A stretch of 64,000 bases of DNA, taken from positions 4,296,822 through 4,360,821 of the forward strand of contig NW_020312775.1 in the NCBI RefSeq assembly GCF_003265705.1. The letters run 5' to 3'. Origin of the DNA: Callorhinus ursinus (Eukaryota > Chordata > Mammalia > Carnivora > Otariidae). Numbering within the stretch: the stretch's first letter is position 1; every line of letters begins with the position of its first letter. The position numbers were made by a program, and so were the translations under genes. Shown here in pieces: positions 22,480 through 35,987 of the stretch. Under the pieces are notes generated by a model, which saw only the letters and a list, made by a program, of their open reading frames with translations, was not told the origin of the DNA and did not search any database.

Positions 22480-24510
22480 AGAATTAAAATCATACAGAAT
22501 ATAGTTTCTGAGCACAGCAGAATTACATTAGAAACCAGAAACAGTAAGAATCTATGTAATTCCCAAATATTTAGGACTTAAGCAAGATACTTCTAAATAA
22601 TTCTTGAGCTAAAAAAGAAATTGCAAAGAAACTGAGAAATCTAAAAATTATTCTACTTGAATGGTAATTAAAATGAAATGTGTCAAAATGCAGTCCTTAG
22701 AAGGAAATCCATAGTTTTAAATGCTTATATTTGAAAAGAAAAAAATACTAATATTAATGACCTAAATTTCCACCTCAACAAACTAAAAATATAAGAAAAA
22801 AATAAACCAAAAGTGAATAGAAGGAAGAAAATAAAGATGAGACCCACCGTCATGGACTGGAAAAATCAATGTTGTTAAAATGTCAATTCTCCCCAAATTA
22901 ATCTGTAAATTCAACACAATCCAAATCAAATTTCCAGCAAGGATTTTTTTGTTGTAGGTAGATAGTGCCAAGTTGATTTTAAATGTTTATCAAAATGCAA
23001 GTGACCTAGAATTGCCAAGGCAATTTTTTTTGAAAAGAACAAAGAGGACTTATACTCCCTGATTTCAAGATTTACTATAAGGCAATAGTAATTGAATCTG
23101 GTCTGGAGATAAGGATAAACATACTGATCAAAGGACAAAAATAGTCCATAAATAGTCTCATATATATGGTCAAAATATTTTTCAACAAATTATCAAGGCC
23201 ATTCAATGGAGAAAGGAAAATCTAAAACAAATAGTGCTGGAACTGGATATCTATATGGTAAAAAAAAGAATTAATGTTGAACCTTATCTCAACCATTATT
23301 CAAAATTCACTCAAAATGGATCATAAACCTCAATATAAAAAACTGAAAATATAACATTTTAGAAGAAACATAGGATAAAATATTCATGACTTTGGTGTAG
23401 GCAAATATTTTCAAGTCACAGAAGTCAATAACCATAAAAGAAAAAAATTGTTAAATTAGACTTCATCAAACTTAAAAATGTTTGCTCTTTAAAAGAGCAA
23501 AATTTTCTTATTCTTATTTTTTCTTTAGGAAAATAAGAATATGAGTCACAAACTGGGAGTAAATTTCTTACATTACTTTTATCAATGGACTTGTATCTGG
23601 CTTTTATAAAGAGTTCTTACAACTCAATAATAAAAAGACACCCTCAAAAAAGTTTAAAATTCACAAAACATTTGAACAGAAACTTCACAAAAGAAAACAC
23701 ACAAATGGTCAATAAGCACATGAAGAAATATTAGATATATCAGTCATCAAGGAAATGCAAATTAAAACCAAAATGGCATACCACTAAAAACTTAAAATGA
23801 CTAAAATCTTAAAAAAAAAAAAAAGTTTTCATGTGGATAAGGAGTAACTGACATTTTTATACATTTTGGGTGGAAATGAAAAATAGTACAATTTTTTTGG
23901 AAAACAGTTTAGTAATTTCTTAAAATATATACATACACATATTTTAAAACTCAGCAATTTCACTCCAAAGTATTTACCTAAATGAAATGAAAGCATATAC
24001 CTACAAAAACCTGTACATAAAAAGTTAATAGCACCTTTATGTGTAATAGCCCAAATTTGAAACAATACAAATGTCCTTAAACAATTTAATAAATAAAATG
24101 TGGTATATTCATATAATGGAATACTACTCAACAATAAAAATTAATAAACTACTAATACACCTGACAAAATGAATGAATCAAAAAATAATGCTAAATGAAA
24201 GAAGCTAGCTAAAAACAACACATACTGCATTATTCCATTCAGATGAAACTCAGGTAAGTGCAAATTAATTTAGAGGGATGGAAAGCAAATCATCTATTGC
24301 CTGGGACATACAGAATGTTGGATGGATTACAAAGTGGCACAGATAATCTTTTGGTAGTGATAGAAATGGTATGTATCTTGAGTGTGATAATATTTTCATG
24401 GGTATATATGTCTGTCAAAACTCAAAACTTGTAAAATTGTACAATTTTAATGTATTCTGTTTACTGTGCATAAATTATGCCTCAATATAGTTGATTTTTT
24501 TAAGGAGAGG
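22480..24510 (+). mobile_element. Old L1M: ORF2 remnant and 3' end
   Basis: Diverged ORF2 sequence with an internal deletion near 22845, where the S-R-R-K-region is joined to 'GGAAAAATCAATGTTGTTAA' (the thumb region). The C-terminal part is easy to follow (GTGGTATATTCATATAATGG, AATACTACTCAACAATAAAA). It ends with an L1M 3' UTR (GTGCATAAATTATGCCTCAA, TTGATTTTTTTAAGG). Many frameshifts; the 101- and 97-codon minus-strand frames in it are shadows. Confidence 0.85.
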
Positions 24511-27500
24511 ATAATGGCTGCATAATTCTTTAACATTTGTATGTATAACAATATGTTCAAGTCAAACTCTATTATTGGATATTTGGGGGAGCATGTTTAG
24601 TAAAAATAAAATTTTTATTTTTAAAAATTTTATTAAAAATAAAAATAAAATTTCATATAAAATATGAAAATTCAAATAAAAATTCTAAACATTATATGAA
24701 TGCAGTCCAGGGATGCATCAGAAAAAACTGGAAAACTGAAAGACAGTTTTAAACTAGAGAACCAAATGGAGTGAGAAAAACTATGTTTCTCTGGCCAAGA
24801 TGGTGATTGCCAACCAAAAAAAACCAAAAGCCCTATTTCTCTCCAGCAATAATGAAGAACATTCTGACAAGTACTTTACTCAGTCATTTGTATGCCTTAC
24901 GTGTGGAATAGTTTAGATAAGTTATTTATTTGATGGTTCATATAGTCCTGGGAATGGTAGGGTGGCAAATATGGTGTTTAACAAGAGTCCATGGAACAAA
25001 TAGCTCCAGGAGAATTTATGAAAGATTTCAGAGATTGTGGTACTGAGTGAGTTCTACTTGAAGGCAGAGAACTAACATCCAACTTTATAAAACCTGGTAT
25101 TTAACAAACCTCATTAGCAGTGTCCTTGACACCACCTAATTTTCTTGTTAAAGGCTCTTTGCTATTTGAGATGAATTGGGCAACAAAATGTCTTCCCCTG
25201 AGTTCGCTGAAAAAGAAAGACTATAAATCCCAGGCATTACTGCTTGTTCACTGGAAAAAGGCAGATACATTTACTCTTTTCTTGTACTTGTAGAAGCCTA
25301 TAAGTTATTTGGTTACATCACAGAAGAACAAATGGACTGAAGAAGATCAAGGCTACCAGTCAATGATCCAAAAGTTAATTTCTGATGGCAAAATTTTGCA
25401 CCCATGACAATTTTGGCTTTTCCTCACTCTTTTTCCTTTTCTCCTCTTTGTCCTTGAATAGGCACCTGATACTTTTTAAACTCTCCTCCTTTTTCTCAAA
25501 TAAAACATTTCAAAACATAGCTCTCCCAGTTCCTAATTGCATTTAATTTTTTAATAGCACTCAATACATGTGGATAAATACTCATCATTTGAGGGTCTCT
25601 ACCCATCCCTCATTGCAACACTATACTAATGACAGAAGAAAATCTGGGTAAGAAAAGAAAATTTCTTATTTAACTATTTTTATTTGTTCTATGTAGAAAT
25701 GTCTAAAGTCATGGCAATGAAAATAATCAAGAAAAGTATATCTCATATTGTATAAACAAATGAAATTTCAAATTTCTAAATGTTTATATTTGGAATAACC
25801 AAAAATTACCTAATTTTGGATACCATTCCTTTAAGTGTTTTAATTCAAGTACTGTTTTCAAATAATCAATTATTTCACTTTTAAAATTAAAGAACAATTT
25901 TTCTCATGGAATGATAATCATCCTAGTGTGCTGAATTTATACTCGACTCTTTGCTGTTATATTATAATGATGTTAGTATTTAGTTTTCAAACTAGTATTG
26001 GAGATATTCAATAGTAATCAAATACTTGAAGTTCTTGTAGAATTTTAAAATTTGATTAAAATAAAGAATTTACATTTTTTTTCTTATTTCTACTTAGATA
26101 CAGAAGCATGAAAGAATTTTAAAAGTAGAGCCTAACAGTGTTAACAAAATTCTTTTGGTTTCACTGCTGATACAATCAGTCTACCCTTGTGGAATGTCAA
26201 CTGCTAAACATATTCCATCCCTGGACTGGGACAGTACTAAGAAATTGACTTTACCATCTGGCTTTCTAGCATTTTTGTCAGGTCTTTTTAATTAGGTTCA
26301 AATCGGTGATCTCCATCTTTCCCTGCTTCTACCTTTTTCAGTGCCATTAAGACTGAATTCATTCCCAGGGCACTACAGTTTGCTCAAGTGGAACTTAAAC
26401 TGAATAGTATTTTTCCCCAGGTTTTCACACCTTACATATGCTAGCAAAAGTCATGTCATGCTTGCTCAGTAGTGCATATAATTCAATTTTTGTTTTATTA
26501 AGATATGAAGATGACCATTATATTAAAAAGCCAGGTAGCCTTAAAAGAACTAAATGAAAAATGGGACCATAGTTAGAGAAATTAAAGATCTCTGCAAGGT
26601 AAAGAAAAAGGAGTGGAGAGCACTGAAATTTTGCTCTTGAACTTAAACTGCTGAAAAAAATGTGTATAATAGAAATATTAAAACAGTTTCAACTTAAACT
26701 TAGTGTTGCACTCTCCTACAAAAATGCTTCCACAGGACTTGTGAGAAGATAAAAAACTACTCAAATTTGGCTATGTCAAATCTCTCCTGTTAATTTAAAA
26801 CGATTGCAATTCAATAAAAGTCTAACTTCTGCAAGAGAAAGCTGGTTGGAAAGTGGGAACTTATTTTTCCCCTGTCTGTTGCAGGACAGTTGACCAGAGG
26901 TTGTATTGGAGTACATCTGAGTTTTTTTTATTTGTTTGCTTGTGTTCTTGAAGGGGAAGTGTCAAAGAGTCACTCCCATAGAGTAAGCTTACTACCTTCA
27001 CGATATTCACCTCAAGATGGTCTCATATTCACATAAAATTGATTTCCAGGGAAGAAAGTGTGGTTTTTGTTTTTTTTGTTTTTGCGGTTGGGGGAGAGGT
27101 GGAAGCAGAAAGAAGACTTACAGGATGAATACTCTGCTGTATTTCTAAAAACCATTCAAAGCATTTAGGATCCTTATTCACTTTTGTTCAAGCAGATGCA
27201 TTTTTTTTTTTTTTTGATGGCTCTGTCAAGATGTGTAGAGTAAACTTAATAGGACCAAAAAGATTGGCTCTTCCTAATTTGCGAAGACAGTCCTGGGAAG
27301 GGTGGGTTATAGATCTCTTGATTCTCTACCACATAGGCAACCTAGAACAAATTGAGCAGACAGATCTTTCATTTGCATGTAATCTGGCATGCATAAATAG
27401 ATTAAATTTTACTGTTAAATTCAAACTGATAATTCTGGATTTCAAAAGTGAAGGACTTGAAGATTTTGCACCCATAGTGATTTTCTACACTACACTGAGG

Positions 27501-27916
27501 TTTGGACACACAGAAAAAGATAACAACAACAAAACCTGATCAACAGAGCTACTACTCAGGAATTCTATGTAATTTTTCCCCCTAGGTGGTTATAAATAAT
27601 ACCTAGGATCCCTCCATATGTACCTTCAAGATTCAATTTCTCATTCTTCTTTTGAACATCTGAATCCACTCCCTAGCACAAAGAATACAGATTTTGAGAA
27701 TCTGTATGGTGCAACACCTGTTCACATTGACTTCAGAAGTTTAGGGTTGGGGCATCCACGTTCAGATTAAATAACACAAAGGGGAAATCCTGTAGCCCAA
27801 GAAAATAATCTTGCACTAAATTTTCTCACCAGAGTGTAATTGCCCATGCTTTCTAAGTATTCTGCTTTCTAAGTACTTTATAAATAAATGTGTGCTACAG
27901 AACCTGCAAACTTGCA
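24511..27916. other. 3.4 kb of AT-rich unique DNA
   Basis: No gene or repeat recognised with confidence. A local A/T inverted pattern lies at about 24600-24650. A 102-codon plus-strand frame at 27231-27539 has no recognisable domain and ordinary base composition, and is probably chance. Confidence 0.45.
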
Positions 27917-27930
27917 TTTTCTTTTTTTTT

Positions 27931-28560
27931 TAATATTTTGTTATGTTAGTTACCATACAGTACATTGTTAGTTTTTTATGTAGTGTTCCATGATTCATTG
28001 TTTGCCTATAACACCCAGTGCTCCATACAATACCTACCCTCCTTAATACCTGTCACTGGGCTAACCCATTCCCTCACCCCCCTCCCTTCTAAAACCCTCA
28101 GTTTGTTTCTCAGGGTCCATAGTCTCTCATGGTTCATCTCCCTGTCTGATTCCCCCCCTTCATTTTTCCCTTCCTTCTCCTAATGTCCTCCATGTTATTC
28201 CTTATATTCCACAAATAAGTGAAACCATATAATTGACTTACTATGCTTAACTTATTTCACTTAGCATAATCTCCTCCACTCCCATCCATGTTGATGTAAA
28301 AGTTGGGTATTCATCATTGCTGACGGTTGAGTTATATATGTATGTATATATGGACTAATCTTCTTTATCCAATCATCTGTTGAAAGGCATCTCAGCTCTT
28401 TCCACAGTTTGGCTATTGTGGACATTACTGCTATGAACATTAGGGTGCATAGGGCCCTTCTTTTCACTACATCTGTATCATTGGGGTAAATACCCAGTAG
28501 TGCAATTACTGAGTCATAGGGTAGCTCTATTTTTAATTTTTTGAGGAAACTCCACACTGG
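27931..28560 (-). mobile_element. 5'-truncated carnivore L1 3' end (second-type terminus)
   Basis: On the minus strand: ORF2 C-terminal part from about 28557 ([14 protein letters not shown], then the A-L-L-G-I-Y-P region), then the 3' UTR and poly(A) at 27931-27945. Flanked by a probable duplication TTTTCTTTTTTTTT at 27917-27930 and 28561-28574. It carries only the second 3'-end type. Confidence 0.93.
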
Positions 28561-30090
28561 TTTTCTTTTTTTTTCTAGGTTGGGGGTGGGGTGTCATTTT
28601 GGGGCTAGCTTCAACTTTCATTGCTTTAACCAATAGCTACAGTTTTGCTAGCAGTTTAAGTGCCCATGAAATAATTTATATATTTTTAGAATCCTCTCCT
28701 AAGGCAATCAAACTAACCACAGATTATTAAGTTCATTGAGTTTTTCCTTTTTACACATTTTCTTACTGCAGATGTGCTAAATCATTCAGCAAAAAGGTAG
28801 GGTACTGCAGAACAAGTAGAGACTTGCAGAGCTGTAATAATTACAAGATAATATAGAACTGAAGGCAGAGCAAGATGGTGGAGGAGTAGGAGACCTGGAT
28901 TTCGTCTGGTCTCGGGAATTCAGCTGGATAGGGATCAAGCCATTCTAAACACCTACGAACTCAACAGGAGACCAAAGAAAAGAATAGCAACAACTCTCTG
29001 AACAGAAAAGCGACCACTATCTGGAAGGTAGGATGTACAGAGAAGTGAATCTGAGGCGATATACAGGAGGATAGATGGCGGAGGAGGGGGCCTCCGTCGG
29101 CCGCTTCTGGCAAGTGATAGAGCAACAGAGCACAAAATCGGAACTTTTAGAAGTTGGCTCTGCTGAGGGACGTTGCTCCAGTGGCTAGGCGGGGCATGGA
29201 ACCCTCCTGGGACAGTGTGGTCTCAGGACCCTCGGGGTCACAGAAAGACTGGGGGTGCCTGAGGGTGGCAGAGCTCCAAGGTATCAGAGCGGGGAAGCTG
29301 GTTGCAGAGACAAAGCCAAGGAATGGGCTCTCAGCTCAGGGTTGCCATAAACCGTGATCTGCGGCACAGTCAGGCCACTGTTCCTCCAGCAGGGACCTAA
29401 CAAGTGGCAGAGCTGGGGAGACTCCCCTTCCTCCCCAGGAGGAGTGGTGTGGGAGTGCACTGCAGGAATCTGCTGGGTTTGGAGACTCCACACGGGGTCG
29501 TGTGCCAGAGATAGAAACACTCGGTCACAGGCCGGGTGAGCATGGAGTGCGGCCGGATGCGGGGGAGACAGGAATGACTGCTTTTCTCTGGGGCCTCACC
29601 AAGGAGCGGGACCCCAAGTTCTCTGCTCTTCCAGGGCAGAGATTGGGGGATGCCATTTTCACTCTCATCCTCCAAAGCCGAACTGAATGCTTGAGGGAAC
29701 AAAAGCTCCCGAGAGCAAACCCGAGCAGATTACTTAGCCCGGACCAGGCAAGGGCAGGGCAATTCCGCCTCTGGCAAAGACATTTTAGAACCACGGCAAC
29801 AGGCCCCTCCCCCAGAAGATCAGCAAGAACAGCCAGTCAAGACCAAGTTTACCGATCAATGAGAACGGCAAAACTCCAGAGCTAGGGGAATACTGCATAT
29901 AGAACCCATGGCTATTTGACCATGTGTATCATGGTCTTAGTCTTTGAAAGTTAATTTTTTTTACCTTTTTATAAATTTTTCTTTTTCCCTTTTCCAACCA
30001 ATATCTTCTCAATCCCTTTTTCAAAAAACATTTTTATTTTTCAATTTTAGAGTCATATTTTATCCCTTCATAGTAGTTACCCTTATTTGT

Positions 30091-30093
<3 letters not shown>

Positions 30094-30124
<31 letters not shown>

Positions 30125-30160
30125 CATATATATATACATATACATATATATATATACATA
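30094..30160. repeat. (TA)n microsatellite in L1-B 5' UTR
   Basis: Long TA run with interruptions, replacing the short ATATATATAAG present in the L1-E and L1-F 5' UTRs. Confidence 0.95.
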
Positions 30161-30729
30161 AGTTCTTTCTTTAAAATTTTGAGATACAGTTTCTTCTAAC
30201 AGATCAAAGTATACCCTAAATCTCTAGTGTATGGTTTTGTTCTAGTCTCCTGCCTGATCACATTCCCTCCCTTTTTTTAATTTTTTTTTAAATCCTCTTC
30301 TTTATTTTTTCAAAAAACTTCTTAGCAATTTCTTTTATAAAACTTTTTATACTATTCATATTTACAGTCATATTCCAAACCCTTCATCATATCAACCCTT
30401 ATTTGTGTACATATATAAGTTTTTCTTTCCTTGAAATTTTGGAAGGCACTTTCTTCTAACAGACCAAAATACACACAAAATGTAGTGTGTGGCAGTGATC
30501 TATGCACCAACCTGATCATATTTGATCATATTCTGTTTTTTTTGTCTTGTTCTGTTTTTGTTTGTTTTTATCTTTTCTTTTTTCTATGTTTTCCTTTTTC
30601 TTTTTTTTCTTTCCCTTTCTTTTCCCTGAGCTTCAGGTCTTTTCGGAATTGTTTAGAATCTATTTTCTGGGGATGTATTTACATTGTTAGCATTTTGTTC
30701 TCTCATTCATCTATTCTCCTCTGGACAAA

Positions 30730-31623
30730 ATGACAAGACGGAAAAAATCACCTCAACAAAAAGAACAAGAGGTAGTACTGACTGCCAGGGACCTACTCAA
30801 TACAAACATTAGTATGATGTCCGACCTAGAGTTCACAATCATGATTTTAAAGACACTAGCTGGGCTTGAAAAAAGCATGGAAGTTATTAGAGAAACCCTT
30901 TCTGGAGAAATAAAAGAACTAAAATCTAATCAAGTCAAAATCAAAAACGCTATTAATGAGGTGCAATCAAAAATGGGGGTGCTAACTGCTAAGATAAATG
31001 AGGCAGAAGAGAGAATCAGTGATATAGAAGACCAAATGATGGAAAATAAAGAAGCTGAGAAAAAGAGAGATAAACAACTACTGGATCACGAGGGCAGAAT
31101 CTGAGAGAGAAGCAATACCATAAGACAAAACAACATTAGAATAATTGGGATTCCAGAAGAAGAAGAAAGAGAGAGAGGGGCAGAAGGTGTATTGGTGCAA
31201 ATTATAGCAGAGAACTTCCCTAATTTGGGGAAGGAAACCGGCATCAAAATCCAGGAGGCACAGAGAACCCCTCTCAAAATCAATAAAAATAGGTCAACAC
31301 CCCGACATCTAATAGTAAAACTTATGAGGCTCAGAGAAAAAGAGAAAATCCTGAGAGCAGCTCAGGAGAAGAGATATGTAACCTACAAAGGTAAAAAAAT
31401 TAGATTGGCAACAGACCCATCCACAGAGATCTGGTAGGCCAGAAAGGACTGGCACGATATATTCAGAGCATTAATGAGAAAAATATACAGCCAAGAACAC
31501 TATACCACTGAGGCTGTCAAAGAAAATAGAAGGAGAGATAAAAAGCTTCCAGGACAAAAAAAACTAAAGGAATTTGCAAACACGAAACCAGCCCTACAAG
31601 ACATATTGAAAGGGGTCCTCTAA
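30730..31623 (+). pseudogene. L1-B ORF1p pseudogene
   Basis: Encodes the L1 RNA-binding protein. Start ATG at 30730 (M-T-R-R-K-K-S-P-Q-Q-K-E-Q-E), terminal TAA at 31621-31623; 298 codons long, the family's size. The first 124 codons are open and end in the coiled-coil part at a TGA at 31102-31104; a frameshift follows near 31120. The RRM-like part is seen in a second frame at 31192-31434 (I-A-E-N-F-P-N-L-G-K-E-T-G-I-K), which ends at a TAG at 31435-31437. The last part carries a further frameshift. Confidence 0.92.
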
Positions 31624-31706
31624 GCAATGAGAGAGCCTAAAAGCAACATAGACCATAAAGGAAAACAGACAATATATACAGTAACAGTGACCTTACAGGC
31701 AATACA

Positions 31707-34700
31707 ATGGCACTAAATTCATATCTTTCAATAGTTACCTTGAATGTAAATGGGCTAAATGCCCCAACCAAAAGACACAGGCTATCAGATTGGACAAAAA
31801 AAAAACAAGACCCATCGATATGCTGTCTGCAAGAGACTCATTTTAGACCCAAACACCCCCAGATGGAAAGTGAGGGGGAGGAAAATCATTTACCATGCTA
31901 ATGGAAACCAAAAGAAAGCTGGGGTGGCAATCCTTATATCAGACAAATTAGATTTTAAACCAAAGACTATAATATGAGATGAGGAAGGACACTATACCCT
32001 ACTTAAAGGGTCTATCCAACAAGATCTAACAATTGTAAATATCTATGCCCCTAACATTGGAGCAGCCAATTATATAAGGCAATTAATAACAAAAGCAAAG
32101 AAACACATCAACAACGATACAATAATAGTGGGTGAATTTAACACCCCCCCTCACTGAAATGGACAGATCATTTAAGCGAAAGATCAACAAGGAAATAAAG
32201 ATTTTAAATGACACACTGGACCACATGGACTTCACAGATACATTCAGAACATTCCATCCCAAATCAACACAATACACATTCTTCTCTAGTACCCATGGAA
32301 CATTCTCCACAATAGATCACATCCTAGGTCACAAATCAGGTCTCAACCGGTACCAAAAGATTGGGATTATTCCCCGCATATTTTCAGACCACAATGCTGT
32401 GAAACTAGAACTCAATCACAAGAGGAAAGTCAGACAGAACTCAAATACATGGAGGCTAAAGAGCATCCTACTAAAGAATGAATGGGTCAACTAGGAAATT
32501 AAAGAAGAATTTAAAAAATTCATGGAAACCAATGAAAATGAAAACACAACTGTTCAAATCTTTGGGATGCAGCAAAAGCAGTCCTAAGAGGAAAGTATAT
32601 GGCAATACAAGCCTTTCTCAAAAAACAAGAAAGGTCTCAAATGCAAACCGAACCCTACACCTAAAGGAGCTAGAGAAAAAACAGCAAATAAAGCCTAAAC
32701 CCAGCAGGAGAAGAGAAATAATAAACATCAGAGCAGAAATCAATGAAATAGAAACCAAAAGAACAGTAGAAAAGATCAACAAAACTAGGAGCTGGTTCTT
32801 TGAAAGAATTAACAAGATTGATAACCCCCTGGCCAGACTTATCAAAAAGAAAAGAGAAATGACCCAAATCAAAAAAATCATGAATGAAAGAGGAGAGATC
32901 ACAACCAACACCAAAGAAATACAAACAATTATAAGAACATATTATGGGCAACTCTATGCCAGCAAATTAGATAACCTGGAAGAAATGGATGCATTCCTAG
33001 AGATGTATCAACTACCAAAACTGAACCAGGAAAAAAATAGAAACCCTGTACAGACCTATAGCTACTAAAGAAATTGAAACAGTATTCAAAAATCTCCCAA
33101 AAAACAAAAGCCCAGGGCCAGATGGCTTCCCAGGGGAATTCTACCAAATATTTAAGGAAGAATTAATACCAATTCTTCTGAAACTGTTCCAAAAACATTA
33201 GAAATAGAAGGAAAACTTCAAAACACATTTTATGAGGCCACCATTACCTTGATCCCCAAACCAGACAAAGACTCCATCAAAAAGGAGAATTACAGACCAA
33301 TATCCTTGATGAACATGGATGCATAAATTCTCACCAAAATACTAGCCAATAGAATCCAACAGTACATTAAAAGGATTATTCACCACGACCAAGTGGGATT
33401 TATCCCTGGGCTGCAAGGTTGGTTCAACATCCGGAAATCAATGAACATGATACAATACATTAACAAAAGAAAGAACAAGAATCATATGATCCTCTCAATA
33501 GATGCAGAAACAACATTTGACAAAGTACAACATCCTTTCTTGATTAAAACTCTTCAGAGTAGAGGGATAGAGGGTACATACCTTAATATCATAAAAGCCA
33601 TCTATGAAAAACCACAGCAAATATCACTCTCAGTGGGGAAAAACTGAGAGCTTCCCCCCTAAGATCAGGAACGCGACAGGGATGTCCACTATCACCACTG
33701 CTATTCAACATAGTATTAGAAGTCATAGCCACAGCAATCAGACAACAAAAAGAAATAAAAGGCATTCAAATCGGCAAAGAAGAAGTCAAACTCTCACTCT
33801 TTGCAGATGATATGATACTTTATTTGGAAAACCCAAAAGGCTCCACCCTAAAACTTATAGAACTCATACAAGGACTCAGTAAAGTGGCAGGATATAAAAT
33901 CAATGCAGAGAAATCAGTGGCATTCCTATACAACAACAACAAGACAGAAGAAAGAAATTAAGGAGTTGTTCCCATTTACAATTGCACCCAAAACCGTAAA
34001 ATACCCAGGAATAAATCTAACCAAAGAGGCAAAGGATCTGTACTCAGAAAACTATAAAATACTCATGAAAGAAATTGAGGAAGACACAAAGAAATGGAAA
34101 AACGTTCCATGCTCATGGATTGGAAGAACAAATATTGAGAAGATGTCAATGCTACCCAGAGCAATCTACACATTCAATGCAATCCCCAACAAAATACCAT
34201 CTACTTTTTTCAAAGTAATGGAAAAAATAATCCTAAAATTTATATGGAACCAGAAAAGACCATGCATAGCCAGAGGAATGTGGAAAAAGATAAGCAAAGC
34301 TGGCAGCATCACACTTCCGGACTTCCAGCTCTATTACAAAGTTGTCATCATCAAGATAGTATGGTACTGGCACAAAAACAGACACATAGTTCAATGGAAC
34401 AGAATAGAGAGCCCAGAAATGGACCCTCAACTATATGGTCAACTAATCTTTGACAAAGCAGGAAAGAATGTCCAATGGAAAAAGACAGTCTCTTCAACAA
34501 ATGGTGTTTTGGAAAATTGGACAGCCACATGCAGAAGAATGAACCTGGACCATTTCCTTACACCACACACAAAAATAGACTCAAAATGGTTTAATGACCC
34601 AAATGTGAGACCGGAGTCCATCAAAATCCTAAAGGAGAACACAGGCAGCAACCTCTTCGACCTTAGCCACAGCAACTTCTTCCTAGAAACATCAACAAAG

Positions 34701-35514
34701 GCAAGGGAAGCAAGGACAAAAATGAACTATTGGGACCTCATCAAGATAAAAAGCTTTTGCACAGAAAAGAAACATTCCACAAAACCAAAAGACAACTGAC
34801 AGAATGGGATAATATATTTGCAAACGACATAACAGATAAAGGGCTAGTATCCAAAATCTATAAAGAACTTATCAAACTCAACACCCAAAGAACAAATAAT
34901 CCAATCAAGAAATGGGCAGAAGACATGAACAGTTTTCCAAAGAAGACATCCAAATGGCCAACAGACACATGAAAAAGTGCTCGACATTGCTCGGCGTCAG
35001 GGAAATCCAAATCAAAACCTCCATGAGTTACCACCTCACACCAGTCAGAATGGCTAAAATCAACAAGTCAGGAAACGACAGATGTTGGCGAGGATGTGGA
35101 GAAAGGGGAACCCTCCTAAACTGTTGGTGGAAATGCAAGCTATTACAGCCACTCTGGAAAACAGTATGGAGGTTCCTCAAAAAGTTGAAAATAGAGCTAT
35201 CCTATGATCCAGCAATTGTACTACTGGGTATTTACCCCAAAGATGCAAATGTAGGGATCCGAAGGGGTACATGCACCCCAATGTTTATAGCAGCAATGTC
35301 CACAATAGCCAAACTGCGGAAAGATCCAAGATGTCCAACGACAGATGAATGGATAAAAAAGAAGTGGTATATATATACAATGGAATATTATGCAGCCATG
35401 AAAAGAAATGACATCTTGCCATTTACAACGACATGGATGTAACTGGAGGGTGTTATGCTCAGCGAAATAAGTCAATCAGAAAAAGACATGTATCCTATGA
35501 CCTCACTGATGTGA
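31707..35514 (+). pseudogene. L1-B ORF2p pseudogene
   Basis: Endonuclease plus reverse transcriptase. Start ATG at 31707, 83 bp after ORF1; an ancestral end near 35514 gives about 1269 codons, as in the family. Visible: endonuclease T-L-N-V-N-G-L-N-A-P and the Q-E-T-H-F catalytic-glutamate motif, RT motif [14 protein letters not shown] at about 33493-33531, motif C F-A-D-D at 33800-33811, and a 298-codon open thumb/C-terminal stretch at 33903-34799. At least four frameshifts and stops (for example near 31840, at 31975, 32150, 32494, 33650, 34800) break it; a stop at 35440-35442 removes the last 24 codons. Confidence 0.93.
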
Positions 35515-35987
35515 GGAATTCTTAATCTCAGGAAACAAACTGAGGGTTGCTGGAGTGGGGGGGAGTGGGAGGGATGGGGTGGCTGGGTGATAGATATTGG
35601 GGAGGGTATATGCTATGGTGAGCACTGTAAATTGTGCAAGACTGTTGAATCACACATCTGTACCTCTGAAACAAATAATGAAATATATGTTAAAAATAAA
35701 GAAGAAGAAGATAGCAGGAGGGGAAGAATGAATGGGTGAAAATCGGAGGGGGGGGATGAACCATGAGAGATGCTGGACTCTGAAAAACAAACCTAGTGTT
35801 CTAGAGGGGAGGGGGTAGGCGGATGGGTTAGCCCTGTGATGGGTATTAAAGAGGGCACGTATTGAATGGAGCACTGGGTGTTATGCACAAACAATGAATC
35901 ATGCAACACTACATCAAAAACTAATGATGTAATGTATGGTGATTAACATAACAATAAAAATTTTTTTAAAAAAGATAATATAGAACT

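Larger units (their letters stand above)
28861..35971 (+). mobile_element. L1-B: full-length carnivore L1 (7.1 kb)
   Basis: Complete layout: 5' UTR 28861-30729 (starting GAAGGCAGAGCAAGATGGTG), ORF1, ORF2, composite 3' UTR with two successive L1 3' ends (about 35515-35700 and 35700-35960), and an A-rich tail. An exact 16-bp duplication AAGATAATATAGAACT at 28845-28860 and 35972-35987 fixes the ends and implies a fairly recent insertion. Both ORFs carry frameshifts and stops, several at CpG or CAG codons (TGA, TAG), so it cannot move by itself. Confidence 0.97.

Noticed and set aside
24795..24840. CCAAGATGG-like start followed by AACCAAAAAAAACC, reminiscent of a ribosomal-protein retropseudogene
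   Set aside because: Similarity ends after about 15 bases; no downstream match or poly(A) structure.
27231..27539. 102-codon plus-strand ORF in unique DNA
   Set aside because: No domain, no Kozak-like or splice context of note; probably chance.
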